Of a DNA stretch of 64,000 nt, positions 18,393 through 26,892 are shown piece by piece. The notes beneath the pieces were generated by a model, which saw only the letters and a program-made list of their open reading frames with translations, did no database searches and was not told where the DNA came from. Each line of letters starts with the position of its first letter. Within the stretch, counting starts at the first letter, position 1. The position numbers and the translations under genes were made by a program. Origin of the DNA: CBDFLA01 sp965248915 (GTDB lineage: Bacteria; Pseudomonadota; Alphaproteobacteria; M2410); contig OZ252216.1 of the NCBI GenBank assembly GCA_965248915.1, positions 62,001-126,000 on the forward strand, written 5' to 3'.

Positions 18393-19066
18393 ACCATTTA
18401 CACTCTATACGAGTACCCAAATACGTTACCCTCGAAACGAGTAATGATTATAGAGGGTTACAAGACCAATAGGCTCTCCGTTTAGTATTCGATTTGCCGG
18501 AGATGCGTTTTTCAGATCGGTCTTTAGTTGTTTTCTCTGTAGGGCGAGATCGTCGTCCGCTTGAGCCTGATTTCCAAGCGGACCTGAGTTTGTGAGTCTG
18601 CTTGCCTAAGCAAGTCGAGTGAACACGATTTGCTGTGAAAATGGTCAAGTCTTTGCAACTAGTACCAAATTTTTTCAAGTGTATGGCCGCGCGCGCCAAG
18701 CGGTCGGCGGTTTGCTAGTCTGCTTGCCTACCATTTACACTCTATACGAGTACCCAAATATGTAACCCTCGAAACGAGTAATGATTTTAGAGGGTTACAA
18801 GACCAATAGGCTCTCTGTTTAGCGTTCGTTTTTCCGGAGATGCGATTTTCAGATCCGTCTTTTGGTGTTTTCTCTACAGGGCGAGAATGTCGTCCGCTTG
18901 AGCCTGATTTCTAAGCGGACCTGAGTTTGTGAGTCTGCTTGCCTAAGCAAGTCGAGTGAACACGATTTGCAGTGAAAATGGTCAAGTCTTTGCAACTAGT
19001 ACCAAATTTTTTCAAGTGTATGGCCGCGCGCGCCAAGCGGTCGGCGGTTTGCTAGTCTGCTTGCCC
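18393..19066 (+). repeat. Tandem direct repeat, two copies of about 337 bp, with internal hairpins
   Basis: Copy 1 runs 18393-18729 and copy 2 runs 18730 to about 19066. They differ at few positions and the period is exactly 337 at several checkpoints (GTCCGCTT at 18555 and 18892). Each copy has three inverted repeats: GTAACCCTC/GAGGGTTAC (18762-18798 in copy 2, one mismatch in copy 1), GTCCGCTT/AAGCGGAC (18555-18583), and CTTGC-CTAA-GCAAG. No convincing reading frame runs through them. Candidates are a structured non-coding RNA, a regulatory array, or an integration-site duplication. Confidence 0.8.
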
Positions 19067-19097
19067 ACCAAACCTACTCAAGATGTAGAACGACACG

Positions 19098-19119
19098 AGG
19101 GACCCGAGTGGGTCCCTTT
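19098..19119 (+). terminator. Intrinsic terminator after the tandem repeat
   Basis: AGGGACCC and GGGTCCCT pair perfectly over 8 bp around a GAGT tetraloop (19098-19117), followed by only three T. It reads best on the plus strand and would end a transcript that runs through the tandem 337-bp repeats. Confidence 0.6.
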
Positions 19120-19526
19120 GTATTTGCGCGCGAAGTCAATGGGTTGGTGAAGGCGATCCTCTGACGAGGTTCTCCGCAATGGCATGGAAAGCATGCGCGT
19201 CAGCGCTGACAGTACGTATTTCTCCAGCTCTCCATTTCACGGTCCGCTTGAGAGGTTCGCTAAACGGACCGCAGTTTTCAGCCATTCATGTTGGTTGAGC
19301 GTACTTGCTAGATTGATCTGCCGAGAGAACAATTCCGCATCTTGTAGGAGGCTCGATCAGACTCCAACTGCGAACATCGCGATCTCACAGAACAATGCCT
19401 GCTTCTGACCCTTTTCGGCAGTAGCTCTTCGATTGATCGAATGCTCTGTTTCCAGATCATATTGCGCTTCCAAAGCTAAGTTTCCCTGATCCACAAAGCT
19501 GACATCAGGGACCTTGGTCAGCTACG
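19120..19526. other. Gene-free stretch between terminator and DUF2971 gene
   Basis: No supported gene. It has a 12-base palindrome GTCAGCGCTGAC near 19199 and a looser inverted pair CGGTCCG/CGGACCG about 19232-19262. The latter is related to the GTCCGCTT hairpin of the tandem repeat, so this may be a decayed third unit. Confidence 0.4.
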
Positions 19527-20591
19527 TTACTCCGAGGGTATTGGGCCAAATATCTCTAGTCCTGACCTAGCCACCTTTGGATAGTAAACATCCAATTCAG
19601 TTTGATCCAGTTCTTGTCTCTCAAGATTGAAATTCTTCCCTGCTCTACAAACTTCGTAGAAATTGATCGAGCGATCTTCCTTCTCCAATGCTTTGACGAC
19701 AGCGTGCACAATTGGTGCCGGACATCTCAAGCCAAAGGTGACATCAGTCAGACGTAAGGGCGATTGCTCAACACCCCGATTACTGAAGAGTCTCCATTCT
19801 TGCTCATATTCCCAATCTTTGCTCTTGTTTAGTAAAATCGTCCTATCGATGAGTTCTTTCGCCTCTACATTGTCTTGAAGTATTGCATCTGCTACCGCGC
19901 TTGTATGCAGAATACAGTCACCGCCATATGTGACCTTATGCAGCTTTGGATCTGGGGTTCTATTTAGGTTATACCCAATACATAATCCGTAGTGCTCACC
20001 CCCGTAATGGCTCCATAATAAGGGGTTATTGTAAGACGAGGAAAAACAACAAATTCCTCGATCATGCTGTTTGACTAGTTCTTTTTGGATCTCTTGAGCC
20101 AAGAGGTATTTTTCATACTCTTCCTCAGAGCCCTCATATTCTGGATTAGTTGCGCAATAGGTAATACTCCTTAGTTCGCTATAGGCCGCATTCTTTGCAA
20201 CGCTTTGTGCGTGTTTGAATGATTGCTCTTTCGAAATGTGTGCGTGTTTGAGTGATGCTTTCGTTTCGGCTTTGACACGACGGGTAATCAAAGTGAAAAG
20301 TATTTCTTTCAATGTATCTCTATTGGAATCAGTCTCGACAAAGAACGTGCTTTCCAGTGGATCATTGAACGCAGCAGGGTTGGAAAAAACTAGCTCATCG
20401 CTGCAGAGTGAAGCGATTGTTTGCTCACTGAATTTTCGGTATCTGTAGATGTTTTCAGGGTGTTGTTCACGCACGATTTTCTCTTTCCAAATATGAAACC
20501 CTCGGAATCTATCATCGAGTATGCACAGCTTCGCTGATCGTAATAAGTCCAAAATGCCCATTCCGTGTGGCGCATGTCCGCTTATGCTCAC
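19527..20591 (-). CDS. DUF2971 family protein
   Basis: A 354-codon frame. The conserved part begins near residue 47 (Y-R-Y-R-K-F-S), followed by the family pattern L-V-F-S-N-P-A-A-F-N-D-P-L-E, then C-C-F-S-S-S-Y-N-N-P-L-L-W-S-H-Y-G-G-E-H-Y-G-L-C-I, and near the end W-E-Y-E-Q-E-W-R-L-F. This is the DUF2971 layout. The biochemical function is unknown; members are frequent in defence islands. The start is uncertain: GTG 20591 has a poorly spaced AGGA, and ATG 20561 is an alternative. It lies downstream of the serine recombinase on the same strand. Confidence 0.8.
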   Translation of the reverse strand: MSISGHAPHGMGILDLLRSAKLCILDDRFRGFHIWKEKIVREQHPENIYRYRKFSEQTIASLCSDELVFSNPAAFNDPLESTFFVETDSNRDTLKEILFTLITRRVKAETKASLKHAHISKEQSFKHAQSVAKNAAYSELRSITYCATNPEYEGSEEEYEKYLLAQEIQKELVKQHDRGICCFSSSYNNPLLWSHYGGEHYGLCIGYNLNRTPDPKLHKVTYGGDCILHTSAVADAILQDNVEAKELIDRTILLNKSKDWEYEQEWRLFSNRGVEQSPLRLTDVTFGLRCPAPIVHAVVKALEKEDRSINFYEVCRAGKNFNLERQELDQTELDVYYPKVARSGLEIFGPIPSE

Positions 20592-20643
20592 AATCCTGCC
20601 GTACAGCTTTTGAATCAGAATGTCTGCTCTTGGCTATTTGCAG

Positions 20644-22380
20644 TCAACCATGTAGGCGTATCGAACGTCCACTTTGACAAAGGGAGTTGACCGGCTTGTA
20701 AGAGCATATCCTGTCCAATTGACTACTCCACACTGTGGGCAAGTCATCAAACTTCAACAGACTCTCTGATGTAAGGTGAGAGGGTTCGCGGCCAACCAAA
20801 ATCGATTCGATTATGTCAGGTGCCAAGAAAGCGAGCCTCACTGTGCGCGCAACATGACGTGTGTCGATGTTCTCCTGTCGAGCAATCTCCGCAAATGATG
20901 AAGATTGACCCGATGTGAGCAGGTGCCGCCACCTATGAGCTTGCCGTAGTGTCTTGAGGAGATGGGGGTCGCATTGGCCCTTGACCTTCGTGCCGCCAAT
21001 TGCCGTGTCTTGTGCTTTTGGGGGCGTGATGAGTTTAAATCCAGTTCCGGTCGGCTTGAACTGGACTTCACTTGTCAGCGTCAGAGAGGGCCAAGAGACT
21101 TCCTTGTCGATAGCGGTCTTGGTCAATGACCCGGCAAGATCAGTTGGATCGATGTGGATATTGAGAGTGCGATCATCGACCACAATGCGATTTACAAACC
21201 GGCGAGTGGTGTCGGAAGCCTCGGTTTCGAACGGATCTATGAGATTTGCGGCAAGAGCAGTGGCTTGGACCAGAAGGCGGCGAGGGTCCGGTTTGATTCC
21301 CATGCTCACGAGTTCATCTTCTAGTCGCTTGGGATCTTCAAATAGCGTCTTGAGTTCCGAGACCACATGGGTCTCGAGTTGAGGCGCGGGGAGACGATCG
21401 ACAGTACTGACCTTGTTCTTAGGTGTTTGATAGTAGCGGTAGCGCTTGCCTTGTTTCTTGGCATGGCTTGGGGAGTAGCGTGTGCCTGCCAATGTGAACA
21501 AGAGCCCCTTGAGGAATGAAGGCGAAGCTGTGTTTCTCTTTGTTCGTTGATACCGATTAGACTCGAGGACGGTTTGAACCCGGTCCCAGAGGTCTCCGGC
21601 GACAATGGCCTCATGTTCGCCGTCGTAAATAGTTCCTTTGTAGGCCACCTGGCCAAGATAAGTGCGATTGTTAAGGAGGGTTGAGAGGGCGCCGTGATAG
21701 AACGGTACGCCACCGATAACGGTCCCATCTTTTTTGGTTCGCTTCTTGGACCGAAGCCCTCTTCTTTCAAGCTCCTCCGCTAAGGCAGGAATCGATCTGA
21801 GCCTGATGTATGTTCGAAAGATCTCGCGGACCGTTTCGGCCTCTGTAGCATTGACCATTAGCTTTCGGTCTATGGCGTCATAGCCGAGGGGGATGTTGCC
21901 TCCCATCCACATGCCCTTCTTCTTAGAGGCACTAATTTTGTCTCGGATACGTTCGGCTGTGACCTCCCGCTCAAATTGCGCAAAAGAAAGCAGCACGTTT
22001 AGTGTCAGCCGTCCCATCGAAGTCGTGGTATTGAACTGCTGGGTCACCGAAACAAAGGAGGCTCCTTTTAAGTCCAGAAGATCGACAATGCGGGCAAAGT
22101 CAGCGAGCGATCGGGTGAGGCGATCCACTTTGTAGACCACAATCACGTCGACCAGGCCTTCCTCAATGAGGGTCATGAGGCGCTTAAGGCCAGGCCGTTC
22201 CATAGTACCGCCGGATATGCCCCCATCATCGAAGCGATCTTCAAGCAAGGTCCAGTTTTCCTGGGATTGCGACTTGATGTAGGCCTCACATGCCTCGCGC
22301 TGCGCATCAAGAGAGTTGAAGTTTTGATCCAAACCTTCATCGGTCGACTTTCTTGTGTAGATGGCACAGGTCTTAGGCAT
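20644..22380 (-). CDS. Large serine recombinase
   Basis: A 578-residue site-specific recombinase. The resolvase domain (1-150) has the nucleophile Ser-12 in Y-T-R-K-S-T-D-E-G, then D-R-F-D-D-G-G-I-S-G-G-T-M-E-R-P, Y-K-V-D-R-L-T-R and E-R-E-V-T-A-E-R-I-R-D-K. The Recombinase domain (about 165-270) has R-T-Y-L-G-Q-V. A zinc-ribbon-like region lacks the usual Cys residues (S-P-S-H-A-K-K-Q-G-K-R-Y-R-Y-Y). It starts 5 bases after the DUF2924 gene with GAGGCGG upstream. It probably integrates or excises the surrounding element; the att sites were not identified. Confidence 0.95.
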   Translation of the reverse strand: MPKTCAIYTRKSTDEGLDQNFNSLDAQREACEAYIKSQSQENWTLLEDRFDDGGISGGTMERPGLKRLMTLIEEGLVDVIVVYKVDRLTRSLADFARIVDLLDLKGASFVSVTQQFNTTTSMGRLTLNVLLSFAQFEREVTAERIRDKISASKKKGMWMGGNIPLGYDAIDRKLMVNATEAETVREIFRTYIRLRSIPALAEELERRGLRSKKRTKKDGTVIGGVPFYHGALSTLLNNRTYLGQVAYKGTIYDGEHEAIVAGDLWDRVQTVLESNRYQRTKRNTASPSFLKGLLFTLAGTRYSPSHAKKQGKRYRYYQTPKNKVSTVDRLPAPQLETHVVSELKTLFEDPKRLEDELVSMGIKPDPRRLLVQATALAANLIDPFETEASDTTRRFVNRIVVDDRTLNIHIDPTDLAGSLTKTAIDKEVSWPSLTLTSEVQFKPTGTGFKLITPPKAQDTAIGGTKVKGQCDPHLLKTLRQAHRWRHLLTSGQSSSFAEIARQENIDTRHVARTVRLAFLAPDIIESILVGREPSHLTSESLLKFDDLPTVWSSQLDRICSYKPVNSLCQSGRSIRLHG

Positions 22381-22385
22381 GGATA

Positions 22386-22856
22386 TTATTCAGCCGCCTC
22401 AAGTTTCATAGTTGGAGACTTTGTCTTTTTCACCTTCGACCTTAGGCCAAAGAAGGCTGGGCCATTCCAGCGGGTCCCAGTGATGAGACGGGCAATCTCA
22501 GACAGGCTCTTGTGGGTCTGACCTTCATAGGCAAAGCCGTCCTCCAGGGTCATCACCTCATAGAGGTTGCCGCGCCATTCCCGCCTCAGGATGGTGCCGG
22601 GCAGGATGGTGTCCTTGGGCTGGCTCTTCTTTGGGTGATTGTCCGGATCTGGACCTAATAGAGCGGCTTTGGCGCGATCCGATAGGCCACCCAAGACACG
22701 CTCTTGCGCTTTCCAGGCGATGGCGAGACGCAAGAACTGAATGGACGGTTTCTTCGGGAGTGCCCATCCTGGACAGTATTTGGGCCAGGTGGCCTTGAGT
22801 TCGGCGTGGGTTGCCGTTTCAATCCAGTTGAGTTCCTTTGCTAACTTGGGGTCCAT
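22386..22856 (-). CDS. DUF2924 family protein
   Basis: A 156-residue protein with the family pattern W-P-K-Y-C-P-G-W-A, F-L-R-L-A-I-A-W-K-A-Q-E, P-G-T-I-L-R-R-E-W-R-G-N-L-Y-E-V and S-L-S-E-I-A-R-L-I-T-G-T-R-W-N-G-P-A-F-F-G-L. DUF2924 genes typically sit directly upstream of large serine recombinases in alphaproteobacterial elements, as here (5-base gap). The role is unknown; the C-terminal R-E-W-x-G...I-T-G-T-x-W-N-G-P part suggests DNA binding or a recombinase accessory factor. Confidence 0.88.
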   Translation of the reverse strand: MDPKLAKELNWIETATHAELKATWPKYCPGWALPKKPSIQFLRLAIAWKAQERVLGGLSDRAKAALLGPDPDNHPKKSQPKDTILPGTILRREWRGNLYEVMTLEDGFAYEGQTHKSLSEIARLITGTRWNGPAFFGLRSKVKKTKSPTMKLEAAE

Positions 22857-22993
22857 TGTGTCTCTCCTAAGTGATGGTTCGACACCTAGTACCGCTCCAA
22901 TCGGTCAAGCAGTCCAGAGAATAATCCTCTCCATACGGATTAAAAATAGGACTCTCGACTTGACTCTTCCCCCTATTCGAGTGGTGGTGGGGA

Positions 22994-23293
22994 ATGTCAA
23001 AAGAGCCTCAGAGATCCATTACCCAACTGGACTTCGAACGGCGTTGGATGCTGGCGAAGCTTGATCATGGAGGGAATAACGACGATGAAGCTCAGTCGCT
23101 GATACGCCGCATTGAGGATCTCGATCTGGCCATCGCTGCAAGTCCGAGCGAGACTCTTGTTGATCTAAGGATCAAGATTGAGCGGCTTTACACAGAGCTC
23201 CTGCCCACCGATGTTGGGCAGGAGGGTTGCCTCGAGCATGTGCTGTTGGCTGCCATCCTTAGTGATGCGGTCAAACTGACAGATGAAGCCTAA
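22994..23293 (+). CDS. Hypothetical 99-residue protein of the recombinase module
   Basis: An acidic, mostly helical small protein (S-I-T-Q-L-D-F-E-R-R-W, L-I-R-R-I-E-D-L-D-L-A-I-A). ATG 22994 follows a G-rich stretch. It is divergent from DUF2924, so the 137-base gap probably holds two facing promoters. I do not recognise it. Similar small helical proteins accompany these recombinase modules. Confidence 0.55.
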   Translation: MSKEPQRSITQLDFERRWMLAKLDHGGNNDDEAQSLIRRIEDLDLAIAASPSETLVDLRIKIERLYTELLPTDVGQEGCLEHVLLAAILSDAVKLTDEA

Positions 23294-23404
23294 TCGCTAC
23301 AGTCAAGAAAGGCCTGCTGGGGCATGTCAGGTTACCACCAATGATAACCACAATGCTGACATCCTCCGGTTTGGGCGGGTGTGTTGGCGTCCGCATACTT
23401 GTGA

Positions 23405-23808
23405 TCAAAGCCCCCATTCCTCGGGCTTCTTGCGGTGTTTGTTCTCTTCTTCTTCCCTGGCAATCCACTCCTCTGGGGACATTTCCGCAGGGACGACCAG
23501 GAACCCCCCTTTGGTTTCAGAGATGGGCGTGCCAAACCACGCCTGAATGTCACGCAAGAGGTCAAGGGCCACTGGTGCTCCGGTGGCCGCCTTATTGCGG
23601 ACCGTCATCACCATCAATTCAAAAAGAGTGGCTTTTTTGCGCGACCGCCTTCACGGTAGGGGTGCTTTTCATAGGCGATCTCCTGCAAAATGGTCTTGTG
23701 GTTTCGCGAACCTTTCGGGCGGCCCCGGGGGTTGCCTGACTGACCCTTCTTGTACTGAGGCTCTATTGGAGGCTTGCCGAAACCAACCTTGTAGTCTGTC
23801 TCACTCAT
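23405..23808 (-). CDS. DUF5681 protein, split by -1 frameshift at a slippery site
   Basis: Zero frame (ATG 23808 to stop 23614) encodes 64 residues with the DUF5681 head (G-K-P-P-I-E-P-Q-Y-K-K-G-Q-S-G-N-P-R-G-R-P-K-G-S) and ends soon after R-E-G-G-R-A-K-K. The missing family continuation, A-T-L-F-E-L-M-V-M-T-V-R-N-K-A-A-T-G, lies in the -1 frame and runs to 23405. A -1 slip at A_AAA_AAG (23638-23632) would join them into 134 residues. The -1 part also has an ATG (23614) overlapping the zero-frame TGA, so coupled reinitiation is another route. Alternatively it is a pseudogene that lost one A. The ATG overlaps the preceding 142-residue gene. Confidence 0.75.
23632..23638 (-). promoter_or_regulatory. 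Slippery heptamer A_AAA_AAG in the DUF5681 gene
   Basis: On the minus strand the codons read GCA-AAA-AAG, so the heptamer A-AAA-AAG is exactly in the phase needed for tandem -1 slippage, the same heptamer used in bacterial dnaX. The first -1 codon is GCC (Ala). A 6-bp stem GGCCAC/GTGGCC lies about 45 bases downstream, farther than usual stimulators. A weak GAAGG lies about 10-14 bases upstream. Confidence 0.6.
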
Positions 23809-24229
23809 TTTCAATAAGCTCCCTGATAACGTCATCTGGAATACAACGGCCGCCAGTTTCAGGATCAATGTAGGTGACAGAGTCGAGCCAATCATGGAAG
23901 ACCACGCCTTTAGGGGCCCTCAAGACCCCACTCGTTGGGAGTGGTGGCTTCACGTCTATGACGTTGAACCGATGGAACTCCGTAAGCAGCTTACGGCACA
24001 ATTTCATGTTCTCTTTGTTGACAGCCTCTTCCGCCATCTTTCTGAGGCCGGACTCCGTAGCGCACATCTTCCGTTTCCCATCGGCTGTCAACACAGTGAT
24101 TGGCTTGTGGATGATCTCGTCAACGTCAATTTGTGTAGCCGATGACTTACGCTTCTTGCCGCGAGTGCGGCGCTTGCGTGACTTGCGCTGACTGTCACTG
24201 GGGTTTGTTCCATTTGAGCGGTTTGTCAT
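23801..24229 (-). CDS. Hypothetical protein, distant DUF5681-like tail
   Basis: A 142-residue protein with a very basic N-terminus (residues 10-30 nearly all Arg/Lys/Ser/Gly). Its middle (T-A-D-G-K-R-K-M-C-A-T-E-S-G-L-R-K-M-A-E-E-A-V) resembles the second half of DUF5681 proteins. It overlaps the ParB-methyltransferase stop by 4 bases and the DUF5681 start by 8, so the three form one translational unit. Function is unknown; I infer a phage-packaging or DNA-associated role only from neighbours. Confidence 0.6.
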   Translation of the reverse strand: MTNRSNGTNPSDSQRKSRKRRTRGKKRKSSATQIDVDEIIHKPITVLTADGKRKMCATESGLRKMAEEAVNKENMKLCRKLLTEFHRFNVIDVKPPLPTSGVLRAPKGVVFHDWLDSVTYIDPETGGRCIPDDVIRELIENE

Positions 24230-25539
24230 TGTGCGGCCTCCTTCTGGCGGGCATCGCGAAGTTCGGCAAAGCTCAATCCGGTTCCTACGTGAGTAGTCTC
24301 AAGGCCAGCGACCTTCCTCATGCGCGCCACGATCACATCGCAGTAGTGCGGATCGATCTCAATGGCGCGGCCATGGCGTCCGGTCGCATGAGCGGCGATG
24401 AGCGTTGTGCCGCTTCCGGCAAAGGCATCAAGAACTAGGTCCTTGCGGGCCGAGCAGTCGAGAATGGCATCGGCCACCATCCGGACGGGCTTGACCGTCG
24501 GGTGCGCGGCAAGATCGGCATCGCGCGTCTTACCGAAGCTGTTCTGACCTGGATAGGACCACAAGTTGGTGCGGTTACGCCCGTGCTTGCCGAGTTCGAC
24601 ATTGTTGATGTGGGCGGCGGACCCGGACTTGAAGACGAACACAAGCTCGTGTTGGGATCTGTATAAGGAACCCATACCCCCATTGTTCTTTGCCCAGACG
24701 CACAGGTTCTTGAGCTCGCTATAGACTTCGCGACCGGCCTCCAGCAGTTCCCAGCTGTGACGCCAATCCATGCAGTGATAGTGTAACGATCCATCGATAC
24801 TGTAGTTGGCTAGATGCGAGAAGGCGGTAACCAAGAAGGTCTTGAATTCGGACTCACTCATCTCGCCAGAGGCCATGGCAAACTCTTTGTGCTTGACCTT
24901 GCCCTTGCCCGATATTTGGCCGTGTATCTTTAAGTTGTAAGGAAGATCCGCGAAAATAGTTTGCGCCTTTTGACCCTCCAGCAAGGTATCGTAAGTCTCG
25001 TGTCTTAAAGCGTCCCCGCAGACAAGGCGGTGGGGGCCGATGGCAAACACATCGCCCAACCGCGTTGTCGCTGGCTCCTCCTTCCGGACCTCTGGAACCT
25101 CGTCGACCTTACTGTCCTGCGTGGCTTGTTCACCGAGGATCAAGTCGATCTGAGGCATTTCGAAGCCGGTCAACGTAATGTCGAAGTCGATCTCGACCTC
25201 AAGCAGGTCGGCAAACTCAACGGCGAGGGTTTCACGGTCCCAGCTGGCAAGTTCGGCGAGCCGGTTGTCTGCAATCATGTAGGCCCGGACCTGTTCAGGA
25301 CTGAGATCACCGCAACAAATGGTCGGGACCTCCGACAGGCCAAGCTGCTTTGCCGCACTCAGCCGGGCATGACCAGCAAGAATGACATTGTTGCGGTCGA
25401 CGATCAGGGGATTGATGAGACCGACGTTCTTGAGGAAGGCCGCGAGCTGTTTGATCTGCTTCTTGGAGTGCTTGCGAGCGTTACGTGGATTCGGTGTCAG
25501 TGCCTCAACGGACTGATAGATGATTTCTAGATTGCTCAT
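24226..25539 (-). CDS. ParB-domain DNA methyltransferase (N6-adenine/N4-cytosine type)
   Basis: A 437-residue protein. I start it at the ATG opening M-S-N-L-E-I-I-Y (25539); the frame extends upstream to 25653 without family similarity. Residues about 8-110 are a ParB/Srx-like nuclease fold (L-T-P-N-P-R-N-A-R-K-H-S, N-P-L-I-V-D, I-L-A-G-H-A-R-L-S-A-A). The methylase follows with motif IV D-L-P-Y near 200 preceding the SAM site F-A-G-S-G-T-T near 378, which is the beta-class order. Such fusions are frequent in phages and integrative elements. Whether it protects against the Mrr-like nuclease nearby is not shown. Confidence 0.9.
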   Translation of the reverse strand: MSNLEIIYQSVEALTPNPRNARKHSKKQIKQLAAFLKNVGLINPLIVDRNNVILAGHARLSAAKQLGLSEVPTICCGDLSPEQVRAYMIADNRLAELASWDRETLAVEFADLLEVEIDFDITLTGFEMPQIDLILGEQATQDSKVDEVPEVRKEEPATTRLGDVFAIGPHRLVCGDALRHETYDTLLEGQKAQTIFADLPYNLKIHGQISGKGKVKHKEFAMASGEMSESEFKTFLVTAFSHLANYSIDGSLHYHCMDWRHSWELLEAGREVYSELKNLCVWAKNNGGMGSLYRSQHELVFVFKSGSAAHINNVELGKHGRNRTNLWSYPGQNSFGKTRDADLAAHPTVKPVRMVADAILDCSARKDLVLDAFAGSGTTLIAAHATGRHGRAIEIDPHYCDVIVARMRKVAGLETTHVGTGLSFAELRDARQKEAAQ

Positions 25540-25845
25540 GGTGTAGTTCCACAATTGCTGGAGCCAACGCAAAAGAGCGCAGCGCCTGTTAAACAGGACC
25601 ACGCTCACACCATGGATTGCGATGATCACTCCCGGTCCGAATGTTGCCGCCATGGGCTCCTATGTCGGTCCGACGATGAGGGGGTTCGGATCCGTGTCCA
25701 GCGCCACTCGCTCATCTAGAGTAGGTGAGATATAGGCGAACCAGACGGAGATTTCAACCCCAATTTTTGTGGCGAAAGTCGCAACCTTCTTTTGTTAGGA
25801 AAAACTTAGGCTTACGATGAAAATGCTGCGCCTACGGACGAGTTA
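25540..25845. other. Gene-free spacer upstream of the ParB-methyltransferase
   Basis: Contains the likely promoter and leader of the methyltransferase operon (minus strand) and the 3' flank of the nuclease gene. No clear terminator hairpin with a T-run was seen. Confidence 0.35.
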
Positions 25846-26799
25846 CTAGCGTGCTCGGGAAATGAGCCAATCAAAGAGACCGACATCAAGTATGAGCTCT
25901 GCGAGGCGTTTGGGCCCAACAAGTGTGCAGCCGAAATCTGATGCCGTGAAGTCTTCGGGGCCTGAGTGCCAGACATAGAACATGCGGGTTTCTGGTCTTT
26001 CGCGAAAGGCCTTCAAATACTTTTCGAACTCGCCTCGAGAGGTTTTAGATTTGACCTGCACAAAGGCCCTCTCTTGAGTGGTCGGCAGAACCATTTCAAG
26101 GTCTATGGTCTTCTGAGAGCCCCCGATGGCGCTGGTTCGCCGCCAGCCGCTGCTGGCAAAGACGAGTTCGACTAAAAGCTCAAAATCCTGAGGATCCAGC
26201 AATCGAGCAAGGTTAATAATGTCGTGAATCAAGGCCTTCCGATGGTCCTTTGCCCTCACTACGTCTGGCAAATCAACCCCATTGAGCCTGCGCAATAGAT
26301 AGTCTTGGGCACGCACCCGGCAGATTGTGTTTCGAGTCCCTGCGGTCGCCGTGAGCTGGCCGCTTAAGTCCGACTTGAGCAGCGCTTTTCCGGTGAGGTC
26401 CTGGTCGTGCCAGCCATTGAGGCAGGATCTTGTCCTGTGCCCATTGTCGCCATCCGTTCTTCCGTGCCATGCGACCATTTGATCGGCGAAACACCAGTGA
26501 AGCCGCCCCCGGGCAAAGGTGATCCAGAGACAATCCTCTCCCAGTTCGTAGAAGTCCCGGACTTGGTCCACATCTCGCGTCACCGATTGCCGGTCCCTCC
26601 GAAACTTGCCGGCCTCCTCTTTCATCCGTTCGAGATCTTTTGCCCGCGACGCAGCATGAGAAATATGGGCAAAATCGATGCGCAAGAACCCCTCACTCAA
26701 GCACTCTTCTTCGTTGCAGCCACCAACACCAAGCTTGATATACCGAACATGGGCGGGCTCAAGCTCGCGCGCATCGGTATCTTTCTGATCACCGTTCAT
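25846..26799 (-). CDS. Mrr-like restriction endonuclease
   Basis: A 317-residue protein from ATG 26799, which has GGAG 13 bases upstream. The longer start at 26850 falls inside the C-box-like dyads, so I prefer the shorter form. The C-terminal third has a PD-(D/E)xK nuclease pattern typical of Mrr: D-P-Q-D-F-E-L-L-V-E-L-V-F, then G-W-R-R-T-S, D-L-E-M-V-L-P near residue 230 and F-V-Q-V-K-S-K near 246. The N-terminal region is unrecognised and has Cys and Trp that could bind modified bases. It would cut foreign or modified DNA. It is divergent from the small HTH gene and 300 bases from the ParB-methyltransferase. Confidence 0.75.
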   Translation of the reverse strand: MNGDQKDTDARELEPAHVRYIKLGVGGCNEEECLSEGFLRIDFAHISHAASRAKDLERMKEEAGKFRRDRQSVTRDVDQVRDFYELGEDCLWITFARGRLHWCFADQMVAWHGRTDGDNGHRTRSCLNGWHDQDLTGKALLKSDLSGQLTATAGTRNTICRVRAQDYLLRRLNGVDLPDVVRAKDHRKALIHDIINLARLLDPQDFELLVELVFASSGWRRTSAIGGSQKTIDLEMVLPTTQERAFVQVKSKTSRGEFEKYLKAFRERPETRMFYVWHSGPEDFTASDFGCTLVGPKRLAELILDVGLFDWLISRAR

Positions 26800-26842
26800 T
26801 GGGTTAGTGACGCTCCAGGGCGCAGGGAAGTCAAGCAAAATG

Positions 26843-26874
26843 AGACTCATAGTCTGTAGATCAAAAGTCTACAT
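26843..26874. promoter_or_regulatory. C-box-like operator between the nuclease and HTH genes
   Basis: AGACT-CAT-AGTCT (26843-26855) is a perfect dyad. It is followed by TGTAGA-N7-TCTACA (26856-26874), another dyad containing a second AGTC. Two adjacent GACT/AGTC-based dyads in this spacing are the architecture of C-boxes bound by controller proteins of restriction-modification systems. They lie between the divergent nuclease and HTH genes, so one protein could control both. Confidence 0.55.
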
Positions 26875-26892
26875 TCAGGCCCAGTCTGGTGG

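Noticed and set aside
18690..18735. tRNA-Ser/Leu-like piece GCCAAGCGGTCGGCGG in the tandem repeat
   Set aside because: D-arm-like only; no anticodon arm or T-arm follows, in either copy.
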